A stretch of 64,000 nucleotides of DNA, from positions 248,001-312,000 of the forward strand of contig NZ_FOHA01000002.1 in assembly GCF_900111355.1 (NCBI RefSeq). Direction: 5' to 3'. Source of the stretch: Isobaculum melis. GTDB lineage: Bacteria > Bacillota > Bacilli > Lactobacillales > Carnobacteriaceae. The position numbers were made by a program, and so were the translations under genes. The notes beneath the pieces were generated by a model. It made no database searches. It saw nothing but the letters and a program-made list of their open reading frames with translations, and was not told the origin of the DNA. Position 1 is the first letter of the stretch. Each line of letters begins with the position of its first letter. Shown piece after piece: positions 8,521 to 17,396 of the stretch.

Positions 8521-9675
8521 TTATACAAAGGATTGTTTTTGTCCACCTTTTCCTTGGCGGTAAGTCGCAAGACTAAATAGTAGTATGCTAAAGGCAAGTA
8601 AGATGCCAATGTTCAATAGAATTTCAGAGAAGTCTCCGTTTTCTTGTATTTTTTTAATCCCATCAATTAACCAAAACTGTGGGAAAATATGAGCAATTTT
8701 CTGCATAAAGTCAGGCATCAGTGATAACGGTACAAACATTCCTGCTAGCATACTGCTTCCAGTGAAAATCATGGTTTTCATTGAAGTCATCACTCGATAG
8801 CTTGAACTATAAGTAAAGATCACAAGTACTAGACTCACTGAAACCAAGCCAAACAGGCTAAGCATAAAGAACAAGAATAGATAGGAAACACCTGGATCAA
8901 TACTTGCACCAAATTTCATCATTAACAAGGTTAAGATAATTTGACCTTCAAGTAAAAGGAAGCTAGCAACAATTTTGCTTAATACATAGGTACTATTTTT
9001 AATCGGTGTGCTGAGTAGGCGATAATAGGTTTTCTCTTCTTTTTCTTTTGCCATGAAATCACTCATATTCCCCGCTGAAGTAAGTAGGAAGAAGCTAAGT
9101 ACACCTAGCATCGTTGCGCCTAATATTTTTCCGGTTTTTTCTGTAGAAGAAACTTTTGTAACATTGACTGGAAAAGCATTTTCTTCATAGTCTGCTAAAA
9201 CTTTTTCAAAGGTAGCTTGATTGCCATCACTTAAATCAAGTAAACGAATGAGATGATTGATTTTAGGCTCAAGCGCTCTTTTCACTGTGTTGTTCACGAC
9301 ATCCCCTTTTAAGGAAATAATTTGAACATGCTTTGTTTCACCTTGATCGACAGCTTGGTTGAAGCCTTTTTCAAAGATAATGACCGCTGCTTGTTTTTCT
9401 TCAGTCAAGGCATCCTCAGCTTCTTTTTTTGTTTCAAAAACAGTGATTGCCTGTCCTTCTTTTCCCATTAATTCAATGGCTTTTTCACCATAGACTGTTT
9501 GTTCATCATAGATCACACCATATTTTGGTGGCTCAGTGTCTCCACTCTCCATTGAGTAAAGTGCTAAAACCAAAAGAATAGAGGCTAGTGGGAATAGTAC
9601 ATAAGTAAGGATACGGCTTTTTTTTGAAAAGGCTGTTTTAAAATATTGTTTTATTAACCAGATTAATTGTTGCAC
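8521..9675 (-). CDS. ABC-2 type permease (LnrN-like)
   Basis: A 384-residue exporter permease. One helix lies near residues 20-42, then a large extracellular domain (about 45-175), then five helices in the C-terminal half, the usual ABC-2 layout of drug and linearmycin exporters. It starts right next to the end of the preceding permease gene, so the two should form the heterodimeric membrane part, with the ATPase encoded upstream. Last gene of the cluster. The closest named system by gene content is LnrLMN (YfiLMN) of Bacillus subtilis, which confers resistance to polyene antibiotics; the actual substrate here is unknown. Confidence 0.82.
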   Translation of the reverse strand: MQQLIWLIKQYFKTAFSKKSRILTYVLFPLASILLVLALYSMESGDTEPPKYGVIYDEQTVYGEKAIELMGKEGQAITVFETKKEAEDALTEEKQAAVIIFEKGFNQAVDQGETKHVQIISLKGDVVNNTVKRALEPKINHLIRLLDLSDGNQATFEKVLADYEENAFPVNVTKVSSTEKTGKILGATMLGVLSFFLLTSAGNMSDFMAKEKEEKTYYRLLSTPIKNSTYVLSKIVASFLLLEGQIILTLLMMKFGASIDPGVSYLFLFFMLSLFGLVSVSLVLVIFTYSSSYRVMTSMKTMIFTGSSMLAGMFVPLSLMPDFMQKIAHIFPQFWLIDGIKKIQENGDFSEILLNIGILLAFSILLFSLATYRQGKGGQKQSFV

Positions 9676-10791
9676 TTAAATCACCTCTTTTTTTCTTGTT
9701 AGTACACTATACCCTAATATGCATCCGACACTAATCAGGACTAATACAATGATAGGTAAAAGTAAAACATCTAATTTATTTTGATAAACAACTTGTTTCA
9801 TGACTGTTGATAAATATCCAATTGGAGAAATGTTTTTCCATACATTACTATCAGGTATTGGGAAATAAGCACCACCAAGTGCTGAAAATATTGTAATTAC
9901 AATTGAGAGGATACCAGGCAAGCCTTTCAGTTTACCACCTGTGATACCATCAGCAAATAAACCAATGGCAATGGCACAGATCATTTCAAGCGTAAAGAGG
10001 CCAAATACAATCAACCAATAAGAGCCCCAATCCATTTGGAACGCTAGATAACTGTATAACATGGTCAATGCAATAAAGACACTTTGAATGGTAATACATC
10101 CTAATAATTTCCCGGTAAATAACTGCCCTCTTGTTACAGGCGTCATTAAAATTCTATTTAAGGTATGAGATCTTTTTTCTGAAGCTAAGATTTGTGCACC
10201 ATAAAGCATGCCATAAGCCATCATCATTGTAATGACTGCAATTGAATAATATTGAATAGAAGATTCGGTTTCTTTTCCTGCCACACCAGCTGTTGTAATC
10301 TGATTGGTTGTTTCTTTACTAGCTGATTGATAGGTTGCCATTTTTTCCGGTGCTACTTGGTAAAGTGTTTGAATTAACTGTAGCTCTCCACTAAAGCCTT
10401 CCATGTAGCCTTCAATCACAGCTTTTGAAAATTCACCTAATTGATCCTGATAAGAAAGGTGCATCCCTTCTTTATCTACTTCAACAATAGCTGTTAAATC
10501 GCCATTTTTGACTGCTTCTTCGCCTTCTGATGCACTTGTGATTTCTTCAAAAGCAAAAGCATCCGTTTCTACTTCCTTAATAAACATTTCAAAAGGCTGC
10601 TCCAATGCTTCTTCTGTCACTTGATAGCCGATTTTCATATCATCTATTTTAACTGTTTCGCTAAAACCGGAGCCTAAAGCTACGCCTAATACTGTAATCA
10701 GAAAGATGGGTAAGGCTAGCATATAAATGATGTTGCTTTTTTCTCTGATTGTTAATTTGATTTCTGTCCAAGCAATGATTAATGTATTCAT
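9676..10791 (-). CDS. ABC-2 type permease (LnrM-like)
   Basis: A 371-residue permease with the same plan as its neighbour: an N-terminal helix near residues 20-42, an extracellular domain to about residue 180, then about five helices with the cytoplasmic coupling segment EKRSHTLNRILMTPVTRGQ near 205-223. The pattern ExxxxTLxRxLxTPxxRxx is typical of ABC2_membrane_3 exporters. It follows the ATPase gene by 27 bases and abuts the second permease gene. Both probably pair to form one channel. Confidence 0.83.
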   Translation of the reverse strand: MNTLIIAWTEIKLTIREKSNIIYMLALPIFLITVLGVALGSGFSETVKIDDMKIGYQVTEEALEQPFEMFIKEVETDAFAFEEITSASEGEEAVKNGDLTAIVEVDKEGMHLSYQDQLGEFSKAVIEGYMEGFSGELQLIQTLYQVAPEKMATYQSASKETTNQITTAGVAGKETESSIQYYSIAVITMMMAYGMLYGAQILASEKRSHTLNRILMTPVTRGQLFTGKLLGCITIQSVFIALTMLYSYLAFQMDWGSYWLIVFGLFTLEMICAIAIGLFADGITGGKLKGLPGILSIVITIFSALGGAYFPIPDSNVWKNISPIGYLSTVMKQVVYQNKLDVLLLPIIVLVLISVGCILGYSVLTRKKEVI

Positions 10792-10818
10792 TTTTCTCCT
10801 CCAATCTACCTTAAGTGT

Positions 10819-11757
10819 TTAGTCACGTAATGTACGTCCTGTTAAGGTTAAGAATACGGTTTCTAAGTTTACTTTTTGTGCTTCTACGCCTTGAATTTCA
10901 ATCTGCTGTGCCATTAATTTCTCTAAAATCATATTGAGGTTATTGACTTCTACGGATGAGGTCACTTCAATAACTGCACCATTTAACTCAGCATGCTTCA
11001 CACCAGGTACTAGCAATAAATCATCTAGCATTGGCTTAGCTTCTGAAGCCATTTCAATACTTAATTTACGGATATCTGTTACCATGCTCTTCAAGGCTTC
11101 TTTACTACCTTCTGCAATCACTTTTCCTTGATCGATAATCGCAATATTTGTACAAATTTCTTCAATTTCTTCCATATAATGACTTGTATAAATAATCGTA
11201 CTACCTTGTTGATTTAATTTTTTAATCGATTCTAAAATGTAATTTCTAGATTGTGGATCAATCCCAACAGTTGGCTCATCCATAATAATTAATTTTGGCT
11301 TATGAGCAATCGCACAAGCAATATTCAATCTACGTTTCATCCCACCTGAGAAAGAAGAAGGGTTGTGATTTTTATTATCTAGCAAGCCCACAAAGCCTAA
11401 TGCTTCTTCTACTGCTGCTTTTAAGGCTGTACCGCGTAAACCATAGAGGCCAGCAAAGAAATTCACATTTTCATAAGCTGTTAGCTCTTCATAAACGGCG
11501 ATATCTTGTGGTACCAATCCTATATTTTTTCTAATCTCAACATCACTGATGCCTTTTTGTTCTTTTCCTAAAATTTCAATGGTTCCTTTAGATTTTTGTA
11601 ATAGACCACAAATCATATTAATTGTTGTACTTTTCCCAGCACCGTTTGGTCCTAATAAACCAAATATTTCGCCCTCTTCAATTGATAAATTTAAATTGTC
11701 TACAGCAATATGCTGGTCAAATTGTTTAGATAATTCTTTAATATTGATACATTTCAT
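10819..11757 (-). CDS. ABC exporter ATPase (LnrL-like)
   Basis: A 312-residue ATPase: Walker A GPNGAGKST near residue 37, Q-loop VPQDIAVYEELT near 84, signature SFSGGMKRRLNIA near 134, Walker B LIIMDEPTVGIDP near 157 and switch His in YTSHYMEE near 191. The extra C-terminal domain (about residues 215-312) is the DUF4162-type tail of drug-export ATPases. RBS AAAGGAGCGG precedes the ATG. It is separated from the kinase gene by a hairpin with a T run and a 14-bp palindrome, so expression may be uncoupled from the sensor genes. Confidence 0.9.
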   Translation of the reverse strand: MKCINIKELSKQFDQHIAVDNLNLSIEEGEIFGLLGPNGAGKSTTINMICGLLQKSKGTIEILGKEQKGISDVEIRKNIGLVPQDIAVYEELTAYENVNFFAGLYGLRGTALKAAVEEALGFVGLLDNKNHNPSSFSGGMKRRLNIACAIAHKPKLIIMDEPTVGIDPQSRNYILESIKKLNQQGSTIIYTSHYMEEIEEICTNIAIIDQGKVIAEGSKEALKSMVTDIRKLSIEMASEAKPMLDDLLLVPGVKHAELNGAVIEVTSSVEVNNLNMILEKLMAQQIEIQGVEAQKVNLETVFLTLTGRTLRD

Positions 11758-11800
11758 GTTGTTCCGCTCCTTTATTTCTTCTTTGTGATTTCATCTTAAC

Positions 11801-11837
11801 AAAAAAAATGAATGTTGCTTAGTGCAATCATTCATTT
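11801..11837 (-). terminator. Hairpin with T run between kinase and ABC genes
   Basis: On the minus strand AAATGAATG pairs with CATTCATTT and inner TTGC with GCAA across a single-base bulge, followed by T-rich sequence. It sits between the histidine kinase stop and the ATPase start, so it would separate transcription of the two halves or act as an attenuator. Confidence 0.65.
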
Positions 11838-11843
11838 CCTAAC

Positions 11844-11857
11844 ATGAGAATTCTCAT
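11844..11857. promoter_or_regulatory. 14-bp palindrome, candidate response-regulator site
   Basis: ATGAGAATTCTCAT is a perfect 7+7 palindrome between the kinase gene and the ATPase gene, 87 bases before the ATPase start. Its place fits an operator for the adjacent LuxR-type regulator, but no second copy was seen ahead of the regulator gene. Confidence 0.45.
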
Positions 11858-11867
11858 ATCTTTTCAT

Positions 11868-12968
11868 TTAAAGTGCAATAAGGGTTGTGACAGCGAAATG
11901 TGGTTGGCTAACAATCAGGATATGTCCTCCTAGTTTTGCCGTCCGTTCTTCCATGCCAGTAAGCCCAAGTCCATTTTTGACGCTTGGGGCACCTTTCCCG
12001 TTATCCTTCACTTCAAGTCGAATGATTTTATGATAAACGGAAAGTGTGACTTCTACTCTGCTTGCTTCCGCATATTTCAACGTATTTGTTAAAGATTCTT
12101 TTAAATTTTGTGAAAATACCTGCCACATTAAAGGGGTTACTTTGGTTAAATCTCCAGTAAAATAGAGGGTTGTTTGCATCTGATATTCTTTGGAGAAATC
12201 ACTTAGTTGTCCTTTTAATCTTTGAATTCCTAAACTTTCTTGTGGTGGTTTGATTCTTTTTAATGTGACTCTAATTTGCTCAATCCCCGTTTTGGTAATT
12301 TGAATCGCATTGCTAATCAAGGTTTCTGCCTGTTCTGGTTGAGTTGCTAATATTTTTTTAGCGGCTTCCATTTGAATTAAAGCCCCTGTTAATGAGTGCC
12401 CAACTTCATCATGTAAAGTATGAGACAATTCATTCTTTGCTTCCATATGGACTAAATTTTTTTGTTGCTCAAATAATTGTCTTTCCCTTAGTTCATTTGT
12501 CTGAATTTGGTTTAATTGCAAGTTTTTTAGCTGTTTCGTCAATCCTTTTATTTGTGTGCTCAAGCGTAAAATAAAAGAGGTAGCAAGAATGGTCAATAAA
12601 TATAAGCTCATTTCAAGTAGTGAATGTAGCCCAATTAATAATGGCAATAAACTTGCCCCGATTAAAAACCAAGGGTTATCTTTAAAACTTGTGATGTCAG
12701 TAAGATAACCACCAATCGTGATAGGAAACAGATAGAAAAAGCTTGGATAATGCCAAAGACCAAATCCTAAAATCAAACTTAGCATGAGGAATACAAGGAG
12801 TTGTTGTAATTTGATTGGTTGACAAACAAAATAAAGGAGGCTGAATGAGAAATAAAGGCAAATTGCGAGTAAGAAAAAGCCGATTCGCTCAAAATGATAA
12901 ATGGCTTGTTCAATAGATAAAATCGTTAATAAAATCAATTGAAAGATCAGCTTATCATTTAATCTCAT
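11868..12968 (-). CDS. Sensor histidine kinase, NarL/DesK-type (LnrJ-like)
   Basis: A 366-residue membrane kinase. The N-terminal 145 residues are almost entirely hydrophobic (five or six helices) with very short loops, typical of intramembrane-sensing kinases that watch a neighbouring ABC exporter or the bilayer. A coiled linker leads to the HisKA_3 phosphorylation site HDEVGHSL near residue 185, and the ATP domain has the N box ESLTNTLKYA near 288 and DNGKGAPSVKNGLGLTGM near 320. It begins three bases after the response regulator. Signal is unknown; membrane-active antibiotics are the guess from LnrJK. Confidence 0.88.
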   Translation of the reverse strand: MRLNDKLIFQLILLTILSIEQAIYHFERIGFFLLAICLYFSFSLLYFVCQPIKLQQLLVFLMLSLILGFGLWHYPSFFYLFPITIGGYLTDITSFKDNPWFLIGASLLPLLIGLHSLLEMSLYLLTILATSFILRLSTQIKGLTKQLKNLQLNQIQTNELRERQLFEQQKNLVHMEAKNELSHTLHDEVGHSLTGALIQMEAAKKILATQPEQAETLISNAIQITKTGIEQIRVTLKRIKPPQESLGIQRLKGQLSDFSKEYQMQTTLYFTGDLTKVTPLMWQVFSQNLKESLTNTLKYAEASRVEVTLSVYHKIIRLEVKDNGKGAPSVKNGLGLTGMEERTAKLGGHILIVSQPHFAVTTLIAL

Positions 12969-12971
12969 TGC

Positions 12972-13616
12972 CTAATCACCAATCTTTCCTGTTAAAAAGT
13001 AAATTGCAATTTGGGTGCGATGTGCAAGTCCTGTTTTACTGAGAATTGTTGAAATATAATTGGCGACTGTGCCATCAGAAATAAAGAGTGTTTTCCCAAT
13101 TTCTTTATTAGAAAGCCCTCTAGAAATCCCTCTCATGATATCTATTTCTCTTTCTGTAAAATCGCTTAAATCAATTTGAGGTTCATTCGTTATGGTTTGA
13201 CCAGTCTGCATTTGCTCTTTGACCTTATCAAAAATCTCCGTTTGAATCACATGTTGATCGAGCGCTACACTACGAATGGCATGGACGATGGTATCTGGTT
13301 CATTATTTTTGAGTAAATAACCTTTTGCACCATTTTCCAACGCTTCTGAAATATATTGATCATCATCAAATGTGGTTAAAATCATAACCTTCGTCTCTGT
13401 CTGCTCCACAATTTGTTTGGTTGCAGTGACACCGTCCATCACTGGCATACGAATATCTAGTAAAACAACATCAACAGGATGTGCCTTACAATAATTGACA
13501 GCCTCTTGGCCATTTTCTACTGTCTGGATGACTTCAATATCTGGATAAGAATCTAAAACAATGGCCATTCCCCCAGTAATAAACGCATTGTCATCCGCAA
13601 TTAAAATATGTATCAT
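12972..13616 (-). CDS. LuxR/NarL-family response regulator (LnrK-like)
   Basis: A 214-residue regulator. The receiver domain has the acidic pair in IADDN, the phosphoacceptor Asp in LLDIRMPVMDG (about residue 54), Thr in LTTFDD and Lys in LLKN. The GerE-type HTH (TEREIDIMRGISRGLSNKEIGKTLFISDGTVANYISTILSKTG) occupies about residues 150-195. The ATG at 13616 is chosen: the in-frame TTG at 13628 directly abuts the AGGAG and cannot be used with it. First gene of the sensor-exporter cluster; a TATAAT lies at 13644-13649 on the minus strand without a good -35. Confidence 0.9.
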   Translation of the reverse strand: MIHILIADDNAFITGGMAIVLDSYPDIEVIQTVENGQEAVNYCKAHPVDVVLLDIRMPVMDGVTATKQIVEQTETKVMILTTFDDDQYISEALENGAKGYLLKNNEPDTIVHAIRSVALDQHVIQTEIFDKVKEQMQTGQTITNEPQIDLSDFTEREIDIMRGISRGLSNKEIGKTLFISDGTVANYISTILSKTGLAHRTQIAIYFLTGKIGD

Positions 13617-13839
13617 GCTTTTTTTCAACTCCTTGCTTTTATTATTATACGGTGCTCAACATGATTTTGCACGAATAAATTTGAGAGTGCGTGATTTAAA
13701 TAGTAATGATGCAAGGTTCAACAACCCTTTCTAGTTTTTTTTGATTGTGAATCATTCATTTAATGTTGCATATCATTCGCAAAAGAACTTTTGTTCAGTT
13801 ATAATTAGCATACGTTTTTTCATGAAAAGGAGAACTTAT

Positions 13840-14811
13840 ATGATTCAGTTTGAAAATGTGACAAAAGAATATGATAACGGACAGCCAATTATTTCAAACT
13901 TGAACTTAACGATTCAGGAAGGTGAATTTTTTGTTTTAATCGGGCCTAGTGGTTGTGGCAAAACAACGACTTTAAAAATGATGAATCGTTTAATTCCTCA
14001 TACAGCTGGTACTATCAAAATTCATGGGCAAGAAATTCATACGTATCATTTAAATGAATTACGCTGGAATATTGGCTATGTTTTACAACAGATTGCCCTT
14101 TTTCCTAATATGACGGTAGAGGAAAATATTACGGTTGTACCAGAGATGCAAAAGTGGTCAAAGGATAAGATGGCAAATCGTGTGACGGAGCTACTTAATA
14201 GCGTGGGTCTTGATGCCGAAAGTTATCGTCATCGTAAACCACAAGCTCTTTCAGGTGGTGAGCAGCAACGGATTGGAGTGATTCGGGCTTTAGCGGCTAA
14301 TCCAGATATTATTTTAATGGATGAACCATTTAGTGCTTTGGATCCGATTAGTCGGAAAAAGTTACAGCAGGATGTGCTTCGCTTACAAAAAGAAGTAAAG
14401 AAAACAATTGTTTTTGTCACTCATGATATCCAAGAAGCGCTCTATTTAGGTGATCGGATTGCCATTATGCGACAAGGTAAAATTGAGCAATTGGGAACAC
14501 CTAAAGAAATTTGTAATCAGCCTAAGAATGACTTTGTTAAAGAGTTTTTAGGCTCAGAAAACCTTCCTGTAACGGCACAGCCAATGGTTACTTTATTAAT
14601 TGAACAGGGATATTTTGATGCTAGTGAGGCTCTCCGAACTGCTCCGCAATTATATTTGGGGGATTCCTTAAATGAGCTGATTCACTTGCTAGCTGTGCAC
14701 AATCAAGTGGCCATTTATGATAAAGAGTGTTACCTTGGTTTGATTACCTCCAAACACTACCTTAGCTATCTTGCTAAGGAGCTAGAAAAGGAGGGATCAG
14801 CTCATGAATGA
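13840..14811 (+). CDS. ABC importer ATPase, OpuCA/EgtV-type
   Basis: A 323-residue ATPase of the quaternary-amine importer branch. Walker A GPSGCGKTT near residue 36, signature LSGGEQQRIGVIRALA near 135, Walker B ILMDEPFSALDP near 156 and His switch VTHDIQEAL near 190. A C-terminal region from about residue 240 corresponds to the regulatory tail of OpuCA but is too short for two full CBS domains. The ATG at 13840 follows AAAAGGAGA; upstream in-frame codons lack a ribosome site. TATAAT at 13800-13805 may be the -10. It overlaps the permease gene by eight bases. Confidence 0.88.
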   Translation: MIQFENVTKEYDNGQPIISNLNLTIQEGEFFVLIGPSGCGKTTTLKMMNRLIPHTAGTIKIHGQEIHTYHLNELRWNIGYVLQQIALFPNMTVEENITVVPEMQKWSKDKMANRVTELLNSVGLDAESYRHRKPQALSGGEQQRIGVIRALAANPDIILMDEPFSALDPISRKKLQQDVLRLQKEVKKTIVFVTHDIQEALYLGDRIAIMRQGKIEQLGTPKEICNQPKNDFVKEFLGSENLPVTAQPMVTLLIEQGYFDASEALRTAPQLYLGDSLNELIHLLAVHNQVAIYDKECYLGLITSKHYLSYLAKELEKEGSAHE

Positions 14812-16321
14812 TTTTATTCAACTATTAAGTGAACGAAAAAATGAGTTATGGACTGCGATTTTAGAACATATTCAATTATCCTTATTAGCACTTTTAATTG
14901 CCATTTTTATTGCCTTACCTTTAGGGATTTATCTTGCTGAGCATAAAAAAATTGCTGAACCAATGATTCAAGTGACAGCGATTTTCCAAACCATTCCTTC
15001 TCTTGCTTTATTAGGACTACTCATTCCCATTGTGGGGATTGGCACATTGCCAGCAGTAATTGCCTTAGTTGTTTATGCGCTACTACCCATTTTAAGAAAT
15101 ACCTATACAGGAATCATTGAAGTTGATGACTCCTTAATTGAAGCCAGTGAAGCAATGGGGATGAATCGGTTAAGGCGCTTAATGAAGGTGCAAATTCCAA
15201 TTGCCATGCCGATGATGATGGCTGGTATTAGGACTTCTATGGTGTTAATTATTGGAACTGCTACGCTTGCAGCATTAATTGGTGCAGGTGGTTTAGGGAG
15301 TTTGATTTTGTTAGGAATTGACCGTAATAACCATCAGCTCATTTTATTAGGTGCAATTCCTGCTGCGTTGCTTGCGATTTTATTTGATTTTTTATTGGGA
15401 CGCTTAAAGTCTGTCTCCATTAAAAAGATGCTTTGGATTTTGGGTGGGACTTTGATTGTTTTTCTTGGTTTCGCACTTGCACCTTTGTTTAATAAGCAAC
15501 AGAATGAAATTGTGATTGCTGGTAAGCTTGGTTCTGAGCCTGAACTATTGATTCATATGTATCAATATTTAATTGAGGATCAAACGGATTTAAAGGTCAC
15601 CTTAAAACCAAACATGGGGAAAACCTCGTTTCTATTTAATGCTCTCCAGTCGGGGAATATTGATATTTATCCTGAATTTACAGGAACTGTGCTAGAGACA
15701 TTCTTAGATGAGCATGCAGCTTCTAATGATGCTGGTGCAGTGTATCAACAAGCAAAGGATGGATTAGCTAAGGAATTTGAGATGGCTTATTTAAAACCAA
15801 TGACTTACAATAACACCTATGCTTTAGCCGTGACACCACAAATTGTAGAAAAATATCAAGTAAAGACTATTTCTGATTTGCAACCACTTGCAGGTACAAT
15901 CAAAGCAGGATTTACACTTGAATTTACGGATCGCAAGGATGGTTACCTTGGGATTCAGGATCAGTATGGCTTTCGTTTTGCACAGTTACAGACAATGGAA
16001 CCTAAGTTACGCTATACAGCAACTCAATCAGGAGATATTGATGTGATTGATGCTTATTCAACAGATAGTGAGCTAGCTGAGTATCGATTAACTGTGCTAA
16101 AAGATGATTTGGGTTTATTCCCTCCTTATCAAGGTGCACCTTTAATGCTTGCTAGTACATTAAAAAAATATCCTGAGCTTGAACCGGTGCTAGGTCAGCT
16201 CGCTGGTAAAATTACAGATGCTGAGATGCGACAAATGAATTTTGAAGTCAATGTAAATGGTAAAACACCACAAGCGGTTGCAAAAGATTTTCTTATAAAG
16301 GAAAAATTACTAGCCCCATAA
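14804..16321 (+). CDS. Fused ABC permease and substrate-binding protein (EgtU-like)
   Basis: A 505-residue fusion. Residues 1-205 form a BPD_transp_1 permease with the EAA-type loop EASEAMGMNRLRRLMKVQIPIAMP near 115-140. After another helix near 207-230, residues about 236-505 form an OpuAC-type binding domain facing outward (IVIAGKLGSEPELLIHMYQYLIE, then GNIDIYPEFTGTV and IDVIDAYSTDSELAEY). This architecture is that of EgtU, the ergothioneine importer of Streptococcus pneumoniae, and of Listeria BilEB/choline-type systems. Ergothioneine is a reasonable but unproven substrate; betaine, carnitine or choline are alternatives. Confidence 0.85.
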   Translation: MNDFIQLLSERKNELWTAILEHIQLSLLALLIAIFIALPLGIYLAEHKKIAEPMIQVTAIFQTIPSLALLGLLIPIVGIGTLPAVIALVVYALLPILRNTYTGIIEVDDSLIEASEAMGMNRLRRLMKVQIPIAMPMMMAGIRTSMVLIIGTATLAALIGAGGLGSLILLGIDRNNHQLILLGAIPAALLAILFDFLLGRLKSVSIKKMLWILGGTLIVFLGFALAPLFNKQQNEIVIAGKLGSEPELLIHMYQYLIEDQTDLKVTLKPNMGKTSFLFNALQSGNIDIYPEFTGTVLETFLDEHAASNDAGAVYQQAKDGLAKEFEMAYLKPMTYNNTYALAVTPQIVEKYQVKTISDLQPLAGTIKAGFTLEFTDRKDGYLGIQDQYGFRFAQLQTMEPKLRYTATQSGDIDVIDAYSTDSELAEYRLTVLKDDLGLFPPYQGAPLMLASTLKKYPELEPVLGQLAGKITDAEMRQMNFEVNVNGKTPQAVAKDFLIKEKLLAP

Positions 16322-16322
16322 T

Positions 16323-16346
16323 AAAAAAGCCTCGTGAGGCTTTTTT
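16323..16346. terminator. Bidirectional terminator
   Basis: AAAAAAGCCTC pairs with GAGGCTTTTTT around a GT spacer; A and T runs on either side serve both converging genes. Confidence 0.92.
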
Positions 16347-16347
16347 A

Positions 16348-17130
16348 TTATCTATTGATGGCAATTTTAATTGGCTGACCACTTTGATACACAGTTAAGT
16401 CAGAAACATGTAAGTCTTGGAGTAATTGAATGGCTTGCTCAAAATAACTTTCAAATTTTTCTGCATTATGGGCGTCAGAGCCAATCGTAAAGTATTTTCC
16501 ACCTAAAGATTGATATAGCTTGATACCGTAACGATATAAAGCTTCATTTTCATAACGATACATGCTTTTCGTATTTAACTCAAAAGCGATTTGCTTTTGA
16601 ATCGCTGCTGTAAAAATTTCCTTCAGCTGGCTTTCGTATGCTTGTAGCGCTTCTACAGATAAGGAAAAATTGCGTAAGCCATAATCAAAATGAGCAAGTA
16701 CATTTGCACCTTTTACGTTTTGTATGCCTTCTAACATCAAGGTAAAGTATTCCATCATCATTTGATGGACGTTCATTTTTTCTTTATTGCAATTTGAAAA
16801 ATCATATTGTCCATTTTGATGAATACTTAAAAGAATTAAATCAAATTCTTTATCAGCTAAATAGCTTTCAATCTGCTCTTTTGAGGCAGTTGTATAGCCA
16901 ACTTCAATTCCTTTTAAAAAGTGTGTGTCATATTCCTGTGCTAATTGTGCAATTTTTTCACGATAAGCGTCATCATCAGGAAGGTCGTCTCTATAGTCCG
17001 ATACTGGGTTATGAAAATCTAGATGCTCAGTTGTGACAAAATAGCTTGGCGCTTGTTTTAAGTAATCCTCAAAGGTTGCATCTGAATCAAATGAAAAGTT
17101 AGTATGTAAATGTTGGTCATAATATTTCAT
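16348..17130 (-). CDS. PHP-domain phosphatase, histidinol-phosphatase family
   Basis: A 260-residue PHP metalloenzyme. Metal ligands appear in DQHLHTNFSFDS (HxH near residues 6-8), FVTTEHLDFH near 37-46, GIEVGYT near 77, LSIHQNG near 103, LAHFDYG near 150 and GSDAHNAE near 222. Family members hydrolyse histidinol phosphate, but no his genes are nearby, so other phosphoesters are possible. The ATG at 17130 follows ATAGGAG at 10 bases; upstream in-frame codons reach 17205 but lack a ribosome site and read as untypical sequence. Confidence 0.85.
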   Translation of the reverse strand: MKYYDQHLHTNFSFDSDATFEDYLKQAPSYFVTTEHLDFHNPVSDYRDDLPDDDAYREKIAQLAQEYDTHFLKGIEVGYTTASKEQIESYLADKEFDLILLSIHQNGQYDFSNCNKEKMNVHQMMMEYFTLMLEGIQNVKGANVLAHFDYGLRNFSLSVEALQAYESQLKEIFTAAIQKQIAFELNTKSMYRYENEALYRYGIKLYQSLGGKYFTIGSDAHNAEKFESYFEQAIQLLQDLHVSDLTVYQSGQPIKIAINR

Positions 17131-17311
17131 GATTTTCACACTCCTATTATCTATTGTACTATAATAACACAGATAACATTTCTTCTCAAAATCTAGAGTC
17201 CACACGGTACATCTCCTTACATCCTAAATGAAATACTTCAAAAACAACTCCCTTTTTCCCAACTAAAAGCAGCATATGTTACATTTTCTTACATTCCAAG
17301 TCAGATTTGTT

Positions 17312-17341
17312 TTGACATTTCCTTACCAATCAGATTAAAAT
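17312..17341 (+). promoter_or_regulatory. Promoter of amino acid ABC operon
   Basis: TTGACA, 18-base spacer, TAAAAT, about 55 bases before the ATPase start. The preceding 100 bases contain a TTACATTNNC-type direct repeat (two copies of TTACATT, around 17279-17296) of unknown meaning. Confidence 0.7.
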
Positions 17342-17396
17342 GAAATGAGTGATTTATTAGATAAAGATTAGAGACAAGGATGAAGGAGGAGTATTC

